A DNA stretch of 64,000 nt from Anabaena sp. PCC 7108. GTDB taxonomy: Bacteria > Cyanobacteriota > Cyanobacteriia > Cyanobacteriales > Nostocaceae. The DNA lies in contig NZ_KB235896.1 of the NCBI RefSeq assembly GCF_000332135.1, positions 124,001 through 188,000 of the forward strand, given 5' to 3'. The translations under genes were made by a program, and so were the position numbers. The notes under the pieces were generated by a model. That model searched no databases. It was not told the origin of the DNA and saw only the letters and a list, made by a program, of their open reading frames with translations. Shown piece after piece: positions 54,980 through 64,000 of this stretch; position 1 is the stretch's first letter; each line of letters starts with the position of its first letter.

Positions 54980-57937
54980 CTAAGTCGGTGGTGTTCCTTC
55001 TTCTTCTACAGGACGAATAATCGCTGGTGCTGGTGTTAAGTCTGGCTGAAAAATTGCCTGCAAAGCTTGTTCCAAAGTTTGTGCCATAACAATGCGATTT
55101 TCATAAGCGACAACTACCCTTACCAACGTTGGTAAACTATTTTGTGTAGCTTCTAAATAAATTGGTTCAACGTACAATAAAGATTGCTCAATAGGAACAA
55201 TTAAAAGATTACCCTGAATTGCTCTAGAACCTTGACGATTCCATAGAGAAATTTGTTGAGAAATTACGGGATCTTGATTAATTCTTGCTTCTATTTGCTC
55301 TGGTCCATAAATCAAGCGTTCTTTAGGAAAATTATATAATAGTAATTTACCGTAGTTCTCGCCATCTGAACGTGCTGCTAACCAAGCAATTAAATTTGTT
55401 CGTTGTTTAGGTGTGTAGGGAATCAGCAAGATAAATTCTTCAAAAGCAACATTAGGAAGGCTAGTAATTAAATAGTAAGGTTCAACTTGACGGGTTTGAT
55501 TTCCATAAATTTCATTAGGGATTTGCCATTGATCTTCTCGATTGTAAAATACTTGGGGATCGGTCATATGATAAACCATTAACCGTTCCGATTGAATTTT
55601 AAAGAAATCAACCGGATAGCGAATATGACTGCGGAGATTTGCAGGCATAGCTGCCAGCGGTTGAAACATTTGAGGAAAGATTTTTGACCAGGAAACAATG
55701 ACAGGATCTTTTGGTTCAGCGATGTAAAATCTCACTGTACCATTGTAAGCATCAATTAGTATTTTAACGGAATTGCGAATATAGTTAATGCCGTTGTTAC
55801 CTGTGTCAGAATAGGGATAGTGATCGCTTGTTGTATAAGCATCTACAATCCAGTAAAGATAATTTTTTTCTCCTGAAAATTGTGGATTATTATTATTAGG
55901 ATTAGCATCAGCAGCAACTAAATAAGGTTCACTATCGAATTTTAAAAAAGGTGCAATAGCGTGAATTCTTTGGGTAATATTTCGCCGGAATAATACTTTT
56001 GTTTCTGGTAGAAAATCTCTTGTAAACACCATTTGCCAATCTTTCAAATACATAGCAAATAGCCACCGTCTCCACAGAGAATTAATTCTAATTCCACCTT
56101 TACCATCGTAGGTATTATAAACATTATCACTGCCACTGGGATAATCTAATTCTCTGACTCTCGTGCCTGTCATGACATGAGTATTAGTAATTTCTCCATA
56201 ATAAATTCGCGGTTCACCAATAGGAATACTTTTACGAATAGCTTCACTAGAAGTAGTTAATGCACTACCATTGCCACTAATATCTTTAACGAAATATTCT
56301 GGTAAACCACCAGGAGCAACTTTATTGACGGGACTCATAGTAAAGCCATAACCATGAGTGTAAATTAAATTGCGGTTTATCCATGTCTTAGCTTGTTGTG
56401 GTACAGCATTATAGTCTAATTCCCTAGCTGCAATTAACACCTGCTGTTTTTCTGTTGATTGATTTGTGATTTTGTAACGATCAATATCAGCATCAGGAAA
56501 CCGATAATAGGGACGAATTTGTTGTAATTGACGGTTAGTTTTTAATAGTGGTTCTTGATCCCAAACTCGGATATTACGAATTGTGAGATTATTAGCTTTG
56601 AGATTAGATTGAGTTAATTTTCCTTGGGGGTTAAAGGTTTGAGAATCAATTACTTCTAAATCGAAGGCTTGACGAGTTAGCGCAATAGTACGCTGTATAT
56701 AAGGCTGCTCTCGTTGTAATTCATTGGGTTGAACGATTAAATATTGAACAACAGCAGGTAAAATAAAATCACCAATAACGATTAAGCCTAGATAAAAACC
56801 TAAGCCATAAATTATCCAGCGATGATGCCGAGATTTAGGTTTCCAAAATAAAGTTTGCCATAGCAGATAAAATGCGATTGCTATAGCTAAAACACATAAG
56901 CTGGTGTCAGCTGGTAACTGTACTTGAACATCGGTATAACTAGCGCCAAAACTAACCCCACGGGGAGAATAAACGAGTTCATAACGACTCAGCCAATAAC
57001 TAAAAGCTATCACCAACATCAAACAGCCACCCAAGCCGAATAAATGATGTCTTTGTGATGGTGAAAAGCCCGGAAAAATACCTTGACTTAAGCTATCTCC
57101 AGATAAAAGATAACTGAGAAGAACGGCAATAAAGCCATATAAACATAATCCAACTAGCCAAAATGCTAATAGTTCCCAAACTGGGAGGTAGAAAATATAA
57201 AAGCCGATATCTTTATCAAATAAAGGTTCTGTACTGTTGAAGGGAGTGGAATGGAAATATAGGACTATCTTTTCCCAATTTTGAGACAGCACCCAACCAA
57301 AAATAAGACTGAGAATAATTGCGATCGCTCTCAGGCAAAATTGGGAATATACTAAAAGAGTGATCGCCATGACCACAGCTAAAATAAAATACCAGATTTG
57401 GGAAACAATCTTGCTGGCTAAATTCCAAATTGTCTCCAATTGGAATAGAGGTAGAATTACACTAACCTGATTAACTTCACTATGCCAGTAATTTAGGGTG
57501 ACTTCCCCATAATGTGCCACAATTAACCCTACCAAAAAACTTAGTCCTAAAGTTATGGGTAGTAGTAGGTACAATCTAATTTTTCTATTTATGAAATCCG
57601 GTTTAGCGGTTTCACCAAATCTGTCATACTGGTGGCTGAGAAAATGTGTTAGTTCCCTAGCAAGTCCTTTTTCTTCATTACGGACTGGTTCACTTTTCAG
57701 AAATTGGGAATATTTGAGCCGATTTGCTACTGCTAGATTACCTAAAAGATAGGCAAAACTAATACTAACAACAACTACCCATAAAGTACTTTGAGTTATT
57801 AAGTGCAGTAGAAATGTCTGCAAATAGCCAACTTCCTGAAACCAAAAAATCTCGGCTCCTAAATGGGATACTAAAACCAATATTAACAACAGAACTATCG
57901 ATACTATAAAAACTCTTAACAACCATTTCGAGAACAT
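54980..57937 (-). CDS. UPF0182 (COG1615) large membrane protein
   Basis: The 985-residue protein has about seven membrane helices in the first 390 residues (for example 6-27, 42-64, 120-141, 180-202, 245-280 and 305-325) and a large extracytoplasmic C-terminal domain. Family hallmarks are [10 protein letters not shown] at the start, [33 protein letters not shown] and [23 protein letters not shown]0182 proteins are conserved in cyanobacteria and actinobacteria; function is not known. The stop codon touches a MITE target duplication. Confidence 0.92.
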   Translation of the reverse strand: MFSKWLLRVFIVSIVLLLILVLVSHLGAEIFWFQEVGYLQTFLLHLITQSTLWVVVVSISFAYLLGNLAVANRLKYSQFLKSEPVRNEEKGLARELTHFLSHQYDRFGETAKPDFINRKIRLYLLLPITLGLSFLVGLIVAHYGEVTLNYWHSEVNQVSVILPLFQLETIWNLASKIVSQIWYFILAVVMAITLLVYSQFCLRAIAIILSLIFGWVLSQNWEKIVLYFHSTPFNSTEPLFDKDIGFYIFYLPVWELLAFWLVGLCLYGFIAVLLSYLLSGDSLSQGIFPGFSPSQRHHLFGLGGCLMLVIAFSYWLSRYELVYSPRGVSFGASYTDVQVQLPADTSLCVLAIAIAFYLLWQTLFWKPKSRHHRWIIYGLGFYLGLIVIGDFILPAVVQYLIVQPNELQREQPYIQRTIALTRQAFDLEVIDSQTFNPQGKLTQSNLKANNLTIRNIRVWDQEPLLKTNRQLQQIRPYYRFPDADIDRYKITNQSTEKQQVLIAARELDYNAVPQQAKTWINRNLIYTHGYGFTMSPVNKVAPGGLPEYFVKDISGNGSALTTSSEAIRKSIPIGEPRIYYGEITNTHVMTGTRVRELDYPSGSDNVYNTYDGKGGIRINSLWRRWLFAMYLKDWQMVFTRDFLPETKVLFRRNITQRIHAIAPFLKFDSEPYLVAADANPNNNNPQFSGEKNYLYWIVDAYTTSDHYPYSDTGNNGINYIRNSVKILIDAYNGTVRFYIAEPKDPVIVSWSKIFPQMFQPLAAMPANLRSHIRYPVDFFKIQSERLMVYHMTDPQVFYNREDQWQIPNEIYGNQTRQVEPYYLITSLPNVAFEEFILLIPYTPKQRTNLIAWLAARSDGENYGKLLLYNFPKERLIYGPEQIEARINQDPVISQQISLWNRQGSRAIQGNLLIVPIEQSLLYVEPIYLEATQNSLPTLVRVVVAYENRIVMAQTLEQALQAIFQPDLTPAPAIIRPVEEEGTPPT

Positions 57938-58058
57938 TCTTTTTTACCCATTAATTGGGAGTACGATATACAGCAGGGAAAAGAGAACAGGGTGGAAATT
58001 TTCTTGTTATATAGCCTCCTGCAACCTGAAATCTGCTGTAAGTCTACTTACTTAACTG

Positions 58059-59666
58059 TTAATTCCAGTTACCAACCATAGTGAAAGCAGACCAAAAATA
58101 AGGATGTGATAAGTCTATCTTACCTAAATTAGACAGTTCTGGAGGTAGAGAAATGCGCTTGTCTGGGGATAGATATAATTGTTCATTTGCTATGCGAACT
58201 TCTCCCTTCAGCATTGCTAACTGAGCTTGTCTGAGAGATTCGGAGCGCAAGGAAGTCATCTTGAGCTGCTCGTAAAATTTGGTCATCAGTGCCAAAGAAC
58301 CTTGATCACTCACATACCAGAGACTACCTAATACCGACTTTACCCCTGCCTGCACTGCTAAACCAGAAAATCCCAATTCAACTTCTTGACTACCCAACGC
58401 AGTCCTACAGGCACTCAAAACTAACATTTCTACTTTAGGATTTTTATTCCAGTTTAATTCTTGAGATAGCTTTTTCAACTGTTGCAAATTTATTTTTTCA
58501 TTCCAAAGTTGAATATAAGAGTTATTGATTTTTCCTGGCTTAAAATCACCATGAGTTGCTAAGTGAATAATTCCATAATTATTTTTAATACTGAAAGTCT
58601 TAAGATTATTTATTGTAGATGATTCATTTAAAAATATCTGAGCTTGACTTTGCCAAATTTGTTTACTTATGGTGTCTATTTCTATGGGAACAGATGGTAA
58701 AGGCTCTTGTCCTTCTGTACTTTGTGATATCCCCATAGCCAGGATATCTGAGTTGACGATAGGGATATAACGAGTATCTGTGAGGCTAAAACTAGGGATA
58801 ATACCAATACTATATTTTTCAATCAAGAACTGTTTACCATCATGTAAAGCCGCCATGGGGATAGTTCTTAAGCCATTATCCATTGAAAAGATTAAAGTAT
58901 TGATTTTATTAGCTTTTAAGGCTGGCTCCAGAGGCTCAATTATCCACTTATAGAGTTTTTGTGCGTCGTCAAGGTAATCATTGCGTCTATTATTAGTAAT
59001 TTTTACTCGAAACTCTTTAGCAACTTTTTGGATGTTACTATTTTTAGCTTCTATGACATCTTTGCGGATAATTTTAGTCTGATATGCTGGAGTTTGTGTT
59101 ATGGGTTGTAAGCTTTTTGCATTGCTGGAAATATTTTTTTGATTTTCAATTGGCGGGATTAGAATTAGGCTTAATTTATCTTTTAGGGCAGTTACGTAAA
59201 TAACTGCGGCTTTTCTATTTGTCTTTTTAGCAAGGTTAGATAAATTATTAGCAATATCTTCAGTTGAAGCAATATCTCCAAAAAAATCAGTACCTAAATA
59301 TTTCCCAAATTGAAAAGCTTGTAATTCTTCCAACTTATTCACAGCTTCTTCTGGTGTTGCTGCTGAAAAATCTCTATCAAATTCATTTCTATCTACGACA
59401 ATTACACCCGTATTTTTATTATCATTATCAGGATTAATAATTTCTTGGGTATCAGGATTAGTGATATCTGACTGATTTCCAGGTTTAACAACCTCTTGAG
59501 GGTCAGGATTAGTGATATCTGACTGATTTCCAGGGTTAACGATCTCTTGAGGGTCAGGATTAGTGATATCTGACTGATTTCCCGATTGTGCCTGCACAGA
59601 TTTCAAGAAACTAATAATTAAAATAACTGACAAAAAGATTGACAAGAATAAACGATTAATTTTCAT
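58059..59666 (-). CDS. Secreted CHAT-domain (caspase-like) protein
   Basis: Counting from ATG 59664-59666 (AGGA 8 nt upstream), the 535-residue protein has a signal peptide ending SVQAQ near residue 27. Three near-identical 17-residue repeats of the form GNQSDITNPDPQEIVNP (about 29-79) follow. The C-terminal CHAT domain (about 230-535) has its dyad intact: His372 in HLATHGDF and Cys420 in LSACRTALG. It is therefore a candidate active, exported protease. It lies 23 bp after a predicted outer-membrane barrel gene; the two probably form an operon. Confidence 0.88.
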   Translation of the reverse strand: MKINRLFLSIFLSVILIISFLKSVQAQSGNQSDITNPDPQEIVNPGNQSDITNPDPQEVVKPGNQSDITNPDTQEIINPDNDNKNTGVIVVDRNEFDRDFSAATPEEAVNKLEELQAFQFGKYLGTDFFGDIASTEDIANNLSNLAKKTNRKAAVIYVTALKDKLSLILIPPIENQKNISSNAKSLQPITQTPAYQTKIIRKDVIEAKNSNIQKVAKEFRVKITNNRRNDYLDDAQKLYKWIIEPLEPALKANKINTLIFSMDNGLRTIPMAALHDGKQFLIEKYSIGIIPSFSLTDTRYIPIVNSDILAMGISQSTEGQEPLPSVPIEIDTISKQIWQSQAQIFLNESSTINNLKTFSIKNNYGIIHLATHGDFKPGKINNSYIQLWNEKINLQQLKKLSQELNWNKNPKVEMLVLSACRTALGSQEVELGFSGLAVQAGVKSVLGSLWYVSDQGSLALMTKFYEQLKMTSLRSESLRQAQLAMLKGEVRIANEQLYLSPDKRISLPPELSNLGKIDLSHPYFWSAFTMVGNWN

Positions 59667-59698
59667 TAATTTCATCCTAAATACTCACGTAAATTCAA

Positions 59699-60703
59699 CT
59701 AAAAAGAAATACTATAACCAACGCCTAATATAAAGCGACTGCCATCACCTGCATTGCCAGTAATATCACTAATTCCTGGTGTAATTACTAAAGGAATTTT
59801 GGGAAATGGTGTGACAGATAAACCCAAACCCAAATCTTGTCCAGACCATTCAATGATTGCACTTACTGGCTTTGCAACTTGCATAGCGGCACTACCAAAC
59901 ACACCAACTGTATCAATATTTTTGTTAATATCCGATTCTGAACGAAACTGTCCACCACCGACACCAGCAGAGACATAAAGACGACTGAATGGTTTGCTAT
60001 CACTATCTTGTAAGCGAAACATTTTAGTAATTACACCATAACCAGATGTACCCCCGTCAGTATCACCAAAAGTCACAAAATTCTTCACACCAACAGCTAC
60101 AGCTAGATCATTGGGAAGTCGGCGATGTAATTTAAAACTAATGTTTCCATCTTGGAAAGAATCTAGATCAACAATACCTATATTTACATCTAAACCAACC
60201 GATTTGTTAGCATCACCTAAGCCTATACCCACACCTAAAACTCCATCTGCTTTGTCAGTAAAGCGAGCGCGAGATTGAAATCCTACCGCGATAGAAGCTC
60301 TTCCCCAAGATTTACCATAAGCTGATGGTGTGAGCATCGTAATACTGGGAGATGAAAGCAGCTGCGTTTTATTCTTCTCTAGTACTAAGGGTAACTTTTG
60401 TGGTTTAAACGGCTTTTGCTCTGGGTAGCTAGGTTCTGTTGTTAAATAATTACCATCAACTGGATTAACATTTTGATCCATATTGATTTCAGGAGCCTGG
60501 CTTAAGTAATCAGAGGATATTATAGCTTTGGTAGTGATTGACGTGACAGTTTCTGATTCTATATTTCCTAAAGTTGGAAATTCTGTGATGGTGTTTAGCG
60601 CTGCAACTTGAATAGGAGTAAATTTATCCTCATAAATCATTTGGCTATGTACATTGTGATAAATTTCTATGGGGGAATAACTCTCTAGAAAGTACATAAT
60701 CAT
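59699..60703 (-). CDS. Predicted outer-membrane beta-barrel-like protein
   Basis: The 334-residue protein has an N-terminal low-complexity region (1-130) and a C-terminal region of alternating hydrophobic strands (about 140-334; GRASIAVGFQSRARF, VLGVGIGLGD, LYVSAGVGGGQF). It ends in Phe (VGYSISF), typical of outer-membrane barrels. I see no signal peptide at the N-terminus, which is unusual for such a protein. No domain name is certain. It precedes the CHAT gene by 32 bp on the same strand. Confidence 0.55.
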   Translation of the reverse strand: MIMYFLESYSPIEIYHNVHSQMIYEDKFTPIQVAALNTITEFPTLGNIESETVTSITTKAIISSDYLSQAPEINMDQNVNPVDGNYLTTEPSYPEQKPFKPQKLPLVLEKNKTQLLSSPSITMLTPSAYGKSWGRASIAVGFQSRARFTDKADGVLGVGIGLGDANKSVGLDVNIGIVDLDSFQDGNISFKLHRRLPNDLAVAVGVKNFVTFGDTDGGTSGYGVITKMFRLQDSDSKPFSRLYVSAGVGGGQFRSESDINKNIDTVGVFGSAAMQVAKPVSAIIEWSGQDLGLGLSVTPFPKIPLVITPGISDITGNAGDGSRFILGVGYSISF

Positions 60704-61230
60704 ACCAGATGTGTGTAAGTGGAGATGCTAAAAATCCCTAAATTTTAAATGGGGATATCAATACGTTTTGTTTAAATACCCCATAGTGGTAATTATTATA
60801 TCAATACTCTAGATAGTTTTATGACTAAGGTAAAAAGAAAGTTACGTATCAATAAGTGTTTAGGGATCATTATTCTGCTAATGGTCACGACTGAAGGATA
60901 AAGTTTTCACAGAAATATGGAAGTGTTCACAATCATCACCTACTTACTAATTAACTGGTATAATATTCTCTACATTCTACATCCGCCCTAGAGAGCCTAA
61001 GTCAAAATCCTTATTAATTAGGACTTACGCAAGTGTCACACTAAAAATCTGTTGTAGGGTGCTTTACTACTGCATAAATCCTGCAAATAAACAGATTGTT
61101 GATATCTGACGTGGTTGGTGAGCTTGCCGAACCACACCCTACCAATGTGCCAGTTGCGTAAGTCCTGTTAATATGGCTAATTGCTTTCTCTCTTCAGGTT
61201 TGAGACTGTTTTTATTAATAAATAGTAATT
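60704..61230. other. 527-bp divergent intergenic region carrying a MITE
   Basis: The region separates the barrel gene (minus) from the cyclic-nucleotide-binding gene (plus). It holds MITE copy D at 61019-61167. The remaining 300 bp next to the barrel gene are AT-rich and should contain its promoter; I see no gene. Confidence 0.5.
61019..61167. mobile_element. 149-bp MITE (family 1, copy D) with 5-bp target duplication TTAAT; core inverted
   Basis: The ends TAGGACTTACGCAA and TTGCGTAAGTCCTG match copies A and C. TTAAT flanks it at 61014-61018 and 61168-61172. The central part reads CTGCATAAATCCTGCAAATA, the reverse complement of the core in the other copies, so the core is flipped relative to the ends. 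About 20 extra bases (GGTGAGCTTGCCGAACCAC) lie near the right arm. Confidence 0.9.
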
Positions 61231-61656
61231 ATGCTTACCAGCGTTGATCGGTTGTTATTTGTCCGGCGTGTCCCCATTTTTAACGAATTGCGAGATGATT
61301 TTGTGGTGCGGCTGGCTTCAGTGATGAATGAACTATCATATCCTGCTAATTACAGTATCTTTAAACAGGGCGAAGAAGGGCGCTCGCTCTATATTGTTGT
61401 ATCTGGTAAAGTCAAAGTCCATATTGGGGAAACAAAATTAGCAGAAGTTGAGCAAGGGAAATACTTCGGAGAAATGGCTGTATTTGATACTCAACCCCGT
61501 TCCGCCACCGCTACAACTGTAGATTCTTGTGAATGTTTAGAACTCACCCAAGAGCAACTTTATGATGCGATTGAAGAAACTCCAGAAATTGCGGTGAATA
61601 TCATTCGTGAACTATCGCGGATAATTCGCCGACTGAATGAAAGTATTAATCATTAG
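61231..61656 (+). CDS. Stand-alone cyclic-nucleotide-binding protein
   Basis: The 141-residue protein is a Crp/PKA-type cNMP-binding beta-roll (about 20-115). The phosphate-binding cassette is YFGEMAVFDTQPRSATAT, with the Glu and Arg that contact the cyclic nucleotide. A C-terminal helix (IIRELSRIIRRLNES) follows and there is no DNA-binding domain. Such single domains may act through protein partners. Its last 45 bp overlap the end of the convergent cobyrinate amidase gene. Confidence 0.88.
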   Translation: MLTSVDRLLFVRRVPIFNELRDDFVVRLASVMNELSYPANYSIFKQGEEGRSLYIVVSGKVKVHIGETKLAEVEQGKYFGEMAVFDTQPRSATATTVDSCECLELTQEQLYDAIEETPEIAVNIIRELSRIIRRLNESINH

Positions 61657-63027
61657 ACATTGTTGCAGAAACCTGTAGGGAATTTCTACACTTTCTCCCC
61701 AATGTTGATGAATGTATGAAGCATGAACATTAGGTAAATTCCAACCTTCAAATCCTGTATTTTCCTCACAATCATAACGATAAGTATCAAATAATGGTTG
61801 TTGAGGATTAGTAATTAAATGGGAACGATGAAACTCATGTCCATAAATATTTGTTCCTGCATCAAATAAGCAACTATTTTCTAAAACTACTGCGCGACGA
61901 TATCCTAAAGTTAGACTTTTATCCATTTGTGCCGATGTTGGTAAAATTCCCAGCATTGGCCAAGATTTACCTTCAAAATCAATAATATTTTCACATAAAT
62001 ACATCAATCCTCCGCATTCTGCAATTGTGGGAATTCCGGCTAAAATAGCTGTTTTTACTTCTTTAATAATGCTAGTATTTGCGGCTAATTGTTGTGCAAA
62101 TACTTCGGGAAATCCACCACCAAAATACAGTCCTTGGATATTTTTTGGAAATTCAGTATCTTCTAAAGGACTCCAAAAAACTAATTCTGCACCTAATTGT
62201 TTTAGTAAATCTAAATTGTCTTGATAGTAAAAATTAAAGGCTTTATCTCGTGCAACAGCAATTCTGATTTTAGATTTGAGATTGGGGATTGGGGATTTGG
62301 GAGATTGAGGATTAATAGCTGAAACTTGAGATACTTGCAGTAGTGGTAATAATTTTTGCCAATCAAAGCAATTATCGCCTAAATCTGCCAAGCGATTGAC
62401 GACATCATTCAATTCTGGTAATTCAGATGTGGGGACTAAACCCAGATGACGGTCAGGTATAGTAATATTATCTTGTCGTCTTAAAACGCCGAGAATAGGC
62501 AATTGTAGAGGTTTTAGGGAATCTTTGAGCAGGTATAAATGGCGATCGCTACCCACACGATTCAATACTAACCCAGCAACTTTAATTCTACTATCCAAAG
62601 CACAATATCCATGTGCGATCGCAGCCACTGAACCAGACAACCGACTACAATCAATTACCAAAATTACAGGTATATCTAATAACCGTGCAACGTGCGCCGT
62701 ACTCGCAAAATCAGTTGGTAATTGATGTTCTTCTCCAGTCCCCTTAACCCCATCAAATAAACCCATCACCCCTTCAACCAGAGCATATTCACACCCAGGG
62801 GAATGAAGATTAAAACATTTTTGTACATAATTTTCTGAAGTCAGTACAGAGTCTAAATTCCGACAAGGCAGACCAGTAACATACTGATGAAACATCGGGT
62901 CAATATAATCTGGCCCCACCTTAAAAGATTGCACCTTCACACCACGACGACACAAAGACGCTAAAAGGGTAAGTGTTACTGTTGTCTTACCCACCCCGCT
63001 ACGTTCTCCAGCAATAATAATAGACAT
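61612..63027 (-). CDS. cobB: Cobyrinate a,c-diamide synthase
   Basis: This 471-residue enzyme (also called CbiA) amidates cobyrinate with glutamine and ATP in cobalamin synthesis. The N-terminal dethiobiotin-synthetase-like domain has the P-loop GERSGVGKTTV (7-17) and KVGPDYIDP; the class I glutaminase-like domain has AECGGLMYL with the active Cys. Between the domains a Ser-Pro-rich stretch (NPQSPKSPIPNLKSK) is encoded by ATTGGGG-type repeat DNA at 62278-62315. The last 15 codons overlap the convergent cyclic-nucleotide-binding gene. Confidence 0.93.
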   Translation of the reverse strand: MSIIIAGERSGVGKTTVTLTLLASLCRRGVKVQSFKVGPDYIDPMFHQYVTGLPCRNLDSVLTSENYVQKCFNLHSPGCEYALVEGVMGLFDGVKGTGEEHQLPTDFASTAHVARLLDIPVILVIDCSRLSGSVAAIAHGYCALDSRIKVAGLVLNRVGSDRHLYLLKDSLKPLQLPILGVLRRQDNITIPDRHLGLVPTSELPELNDVVNRLADLGDNCFDWQKLLPLLQVSQVSAINPQSPKSPIPNLKSKIRIAVARDKAFNFYYQDNLDLLKQLGAELVFWSPLEDTEFPKNIQGLYFGGGFPEVFAQQLAANTSIIKEVKTAILAGIPTIAECGGLMYLCENIIDFEGKSWPMLGILPTSAQMDKSLTLGYRRAVVLENSCLFDAGTNIYGHEFHRSHLITNPQQPLFDTYRYDCEENTGFEGWNLPNVHASYIHQHWGESVEIPYRFLQQCLMINTFIQSANYPR

Positions 63028-63040
63028 TAGTAATTTAGTA

Positions 63041-63280
63041 GACCTCTTCCAAAATTGTTTTATGGTAGGATAAAAGGTTTTGACCTAACAAAGCAACTGT
63101 CGAATCGGAAATTTAAACACTTGCTTGGGATAGCTTGAACACGTTAACCGCAGAAACGCTTCACATAACATTGCTACTTAATTAGCAACATTTATACTTA
63201 TAACATTGAAAAAGCTAGTCAACTTATTGACCATTTATTCAATCACCTAGCTTACCACAAGACTTTTTTTGGCAGAGGTC
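63041..63280. mobile_element. 240-bp MITE with TA target, GACCTCT ends
   Basis: Ends GACCTCTTCCAAAA and TTTTTTTGGCAGAGGTC are inverted repeats, each bordered outside by TA (63039-63040 and 63281-63282). The TA duplication suits the IS630/Tc1-mariner style. The interior has an AT-rich palindromic segment around 63165-63200 (GCTACTTAATTAGCAAC) and no coding capacity. It lies between cobB and the PhnD-like gene. Confidence 0.7.
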
Positions 63281-63416
63281 TATCATAAATTTACAAAAAT
63301 CATCAAAAAATATCTAGCTTATTGACTTTTATTCCTAAAAGTTATAGAGTTTTTTTATCATGTTAATTGCAAGTAATTAGCAAAAATACTGAAAATTATT
63401 TCTATTGGAGGAAAAA

Positions 63417-64000
63417 ATGCAAGTGAGCCAAAAATACTCTTGGTATGTTAGTGCAGGGTTATTAGCGTTGACAGGAATGGTTTTCAGTAGTTTAGGATCT
63501 CCGCAAATAGCCGTTGCTAACTTTTCTGAAAATCAACTAACACCACACTTAGTTGCTCAAAAAATTAAAACTTTAACCATAGTTTTTCCTACTCGTGCAG
63601 ATTCTACTGACTTGCAAAATAAAGCTGATAATGTAGCTGTATTTTTATCTAAAGAGTTAAAAATGCCTATCAAAGCGCAAGTAGGTGATGATACAGCCGC
63701 AGTAGAATCCTTAAGAGCAAATAGAGCTGATGTAGCGTTTTTAAGCAGTCGTTCAGCTTTAAAGGCTGAACAATTAGCAAATTCTCGTTTATATTTGGCT
63801 GAAGTTCGCAAAAATTACTCTGGTAGATACACTTATAATTCTATTTTTGTTGTTCCCAGTAATAGCCAATTAAAAAGTAAAAATTCTCCAAAAGCAACTT
63901 TAGAACAACTCAGAGGAAAAACAATTGCTTTTACTTCTCCGACATCTGGTTCTGGATTTATTTTTCCAGTAAGTGAATTAGTGAAACAAGGTTTTGTTCC
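63417..64000 (+). CDS. PhnD-like phosphate/phosphonate ABC binding protein, N-terminal part
   Basis: This gene is cut by the right edge; 194 codons are present. ATG 63417-63419 has a strong Shine-Dalgarno (GGAGG, 6 nt upstream). A signal peptide (WYVSAGLLALTGMVF, cleavage near AVA-NF) is followed by the first lobe of a periplasmic phosphonate/phosphite-type binding protein. LTIVFPTRADSTDLQNKADN, AAVESLRANRADVAFLS and LRGKTIAFTSPTSGSGFIFP are typical of PhnD. It would deliver its ligand to an ABC importer encoded to the right. Ligand type cannot be told from this part. Confidence 0.85.
   Translation, partial: MQVSQKYSWYVSAGLLALTGMVFSSLGSPQIAVANFSENQLTPHLVAQKIKTLTIVFPTRADSTDLQNKADNVAVFLSKELKMPIKAQVGDDTAAVESLRANRADVAFLSSRSALKAEQLANSRLYLAEVRKNYSGRYTYNSIFVVPSNSQLKSKNSPKATLEQLRGKTIAFTSPTSGSGFIFPVSELVKQGFV

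Overview
The window reads as chromosome of a filamentous, probably heterocyst-forming cyanobacterium (Nostocales; Anabaena/Dolichospermum-like). Support: an AT-rich background with some two dozen GCGATCGC (HIP1) sites, heptanucleotide tandem repeats (STRRs) and small palindromic dispersed repeats, a ferredoxin-type nitrate assimilation operon with an NtcA promoter, CrtW ketolase, a pseudo-orthocaspase, CHAT proteins and GUN4-domain fusions. I saw no rRNA, tRNA or CRISPR array. Genus assignment is inference.

Layout. 1-4.6 kb: nirA-nrtP-narB on the minus strand behind an NtcA-type promoter. 4.7-8.5 kb: a MITE, a caspase-fold protein whose His/Cys dyad is replaced by Tyr/Ser, and ATP sulfurylase (sat). 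8.9-13.5 kb: an accessory patch with a CHAT/AAA protein that has lost its ATPase core, an AAA-like/GUN4 fusion, an antitoxin-like protein, a fragment of a trypsin-co-occurring domain and a Uma2 nuclease. 13.6-31 kb: mostly housekeeping genes (mnmA, NAD(P)HX repair, aroC, radical SAM, crtW, hrcA, rhodanese, DUF3352, cysE), plus a 624-residue repeat protein and several repeat arrays.

32.1-43.9 kb: the most distinctive region. Six minus-strand genes run in the order TpsB-like transporter, VWA membrane protein, large tubulin/FtsZ-like GTPase with a SHOCT-like tail, MotA/TolQ/ExbB-type channel with a long helical tail, MotB/OmpA-type stator partner, and filamentous-haemagglutinin-type exoprotein. 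The inner four are tightly packed (16, 13-73 and 54 bp gaps). They look like one proton-driven envelope machine: the channel pair resembles the Zorya ZorAB motor, but the partners are a tubulin-like GTPase and a VWA protein. I do not recognise this as a named system.

44-54.5 kb: an NtcB-like LysR regulator, a GST, a TrpD2-like enzyme, panD with a metallo-beta-lactamase-fold protein lacking its metal motif, ppa, a 0.94-kb gene-poor stretch with a CRP-like palindrome, DUF362, a truncated cytosine methyltransferase and aspA. 54.6-64 kb: a MITE nested in another MITE (each with a perfect 8-bp target duplication), a UPF0182 membrane protein, a secreted CHAT protease-like protein with a predicted outer-membrane barrel partner, a cyclic-nucleotide-binding protein overlapping cobyrinate amidase, a TA-flanked MITE and the start of a PhnD-like binding protein.

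A 125-bp MITE family occurs three times with perfect 5-bp target duplications, and a related 71-bp unit is tandemly tripled near 24.8 kb.
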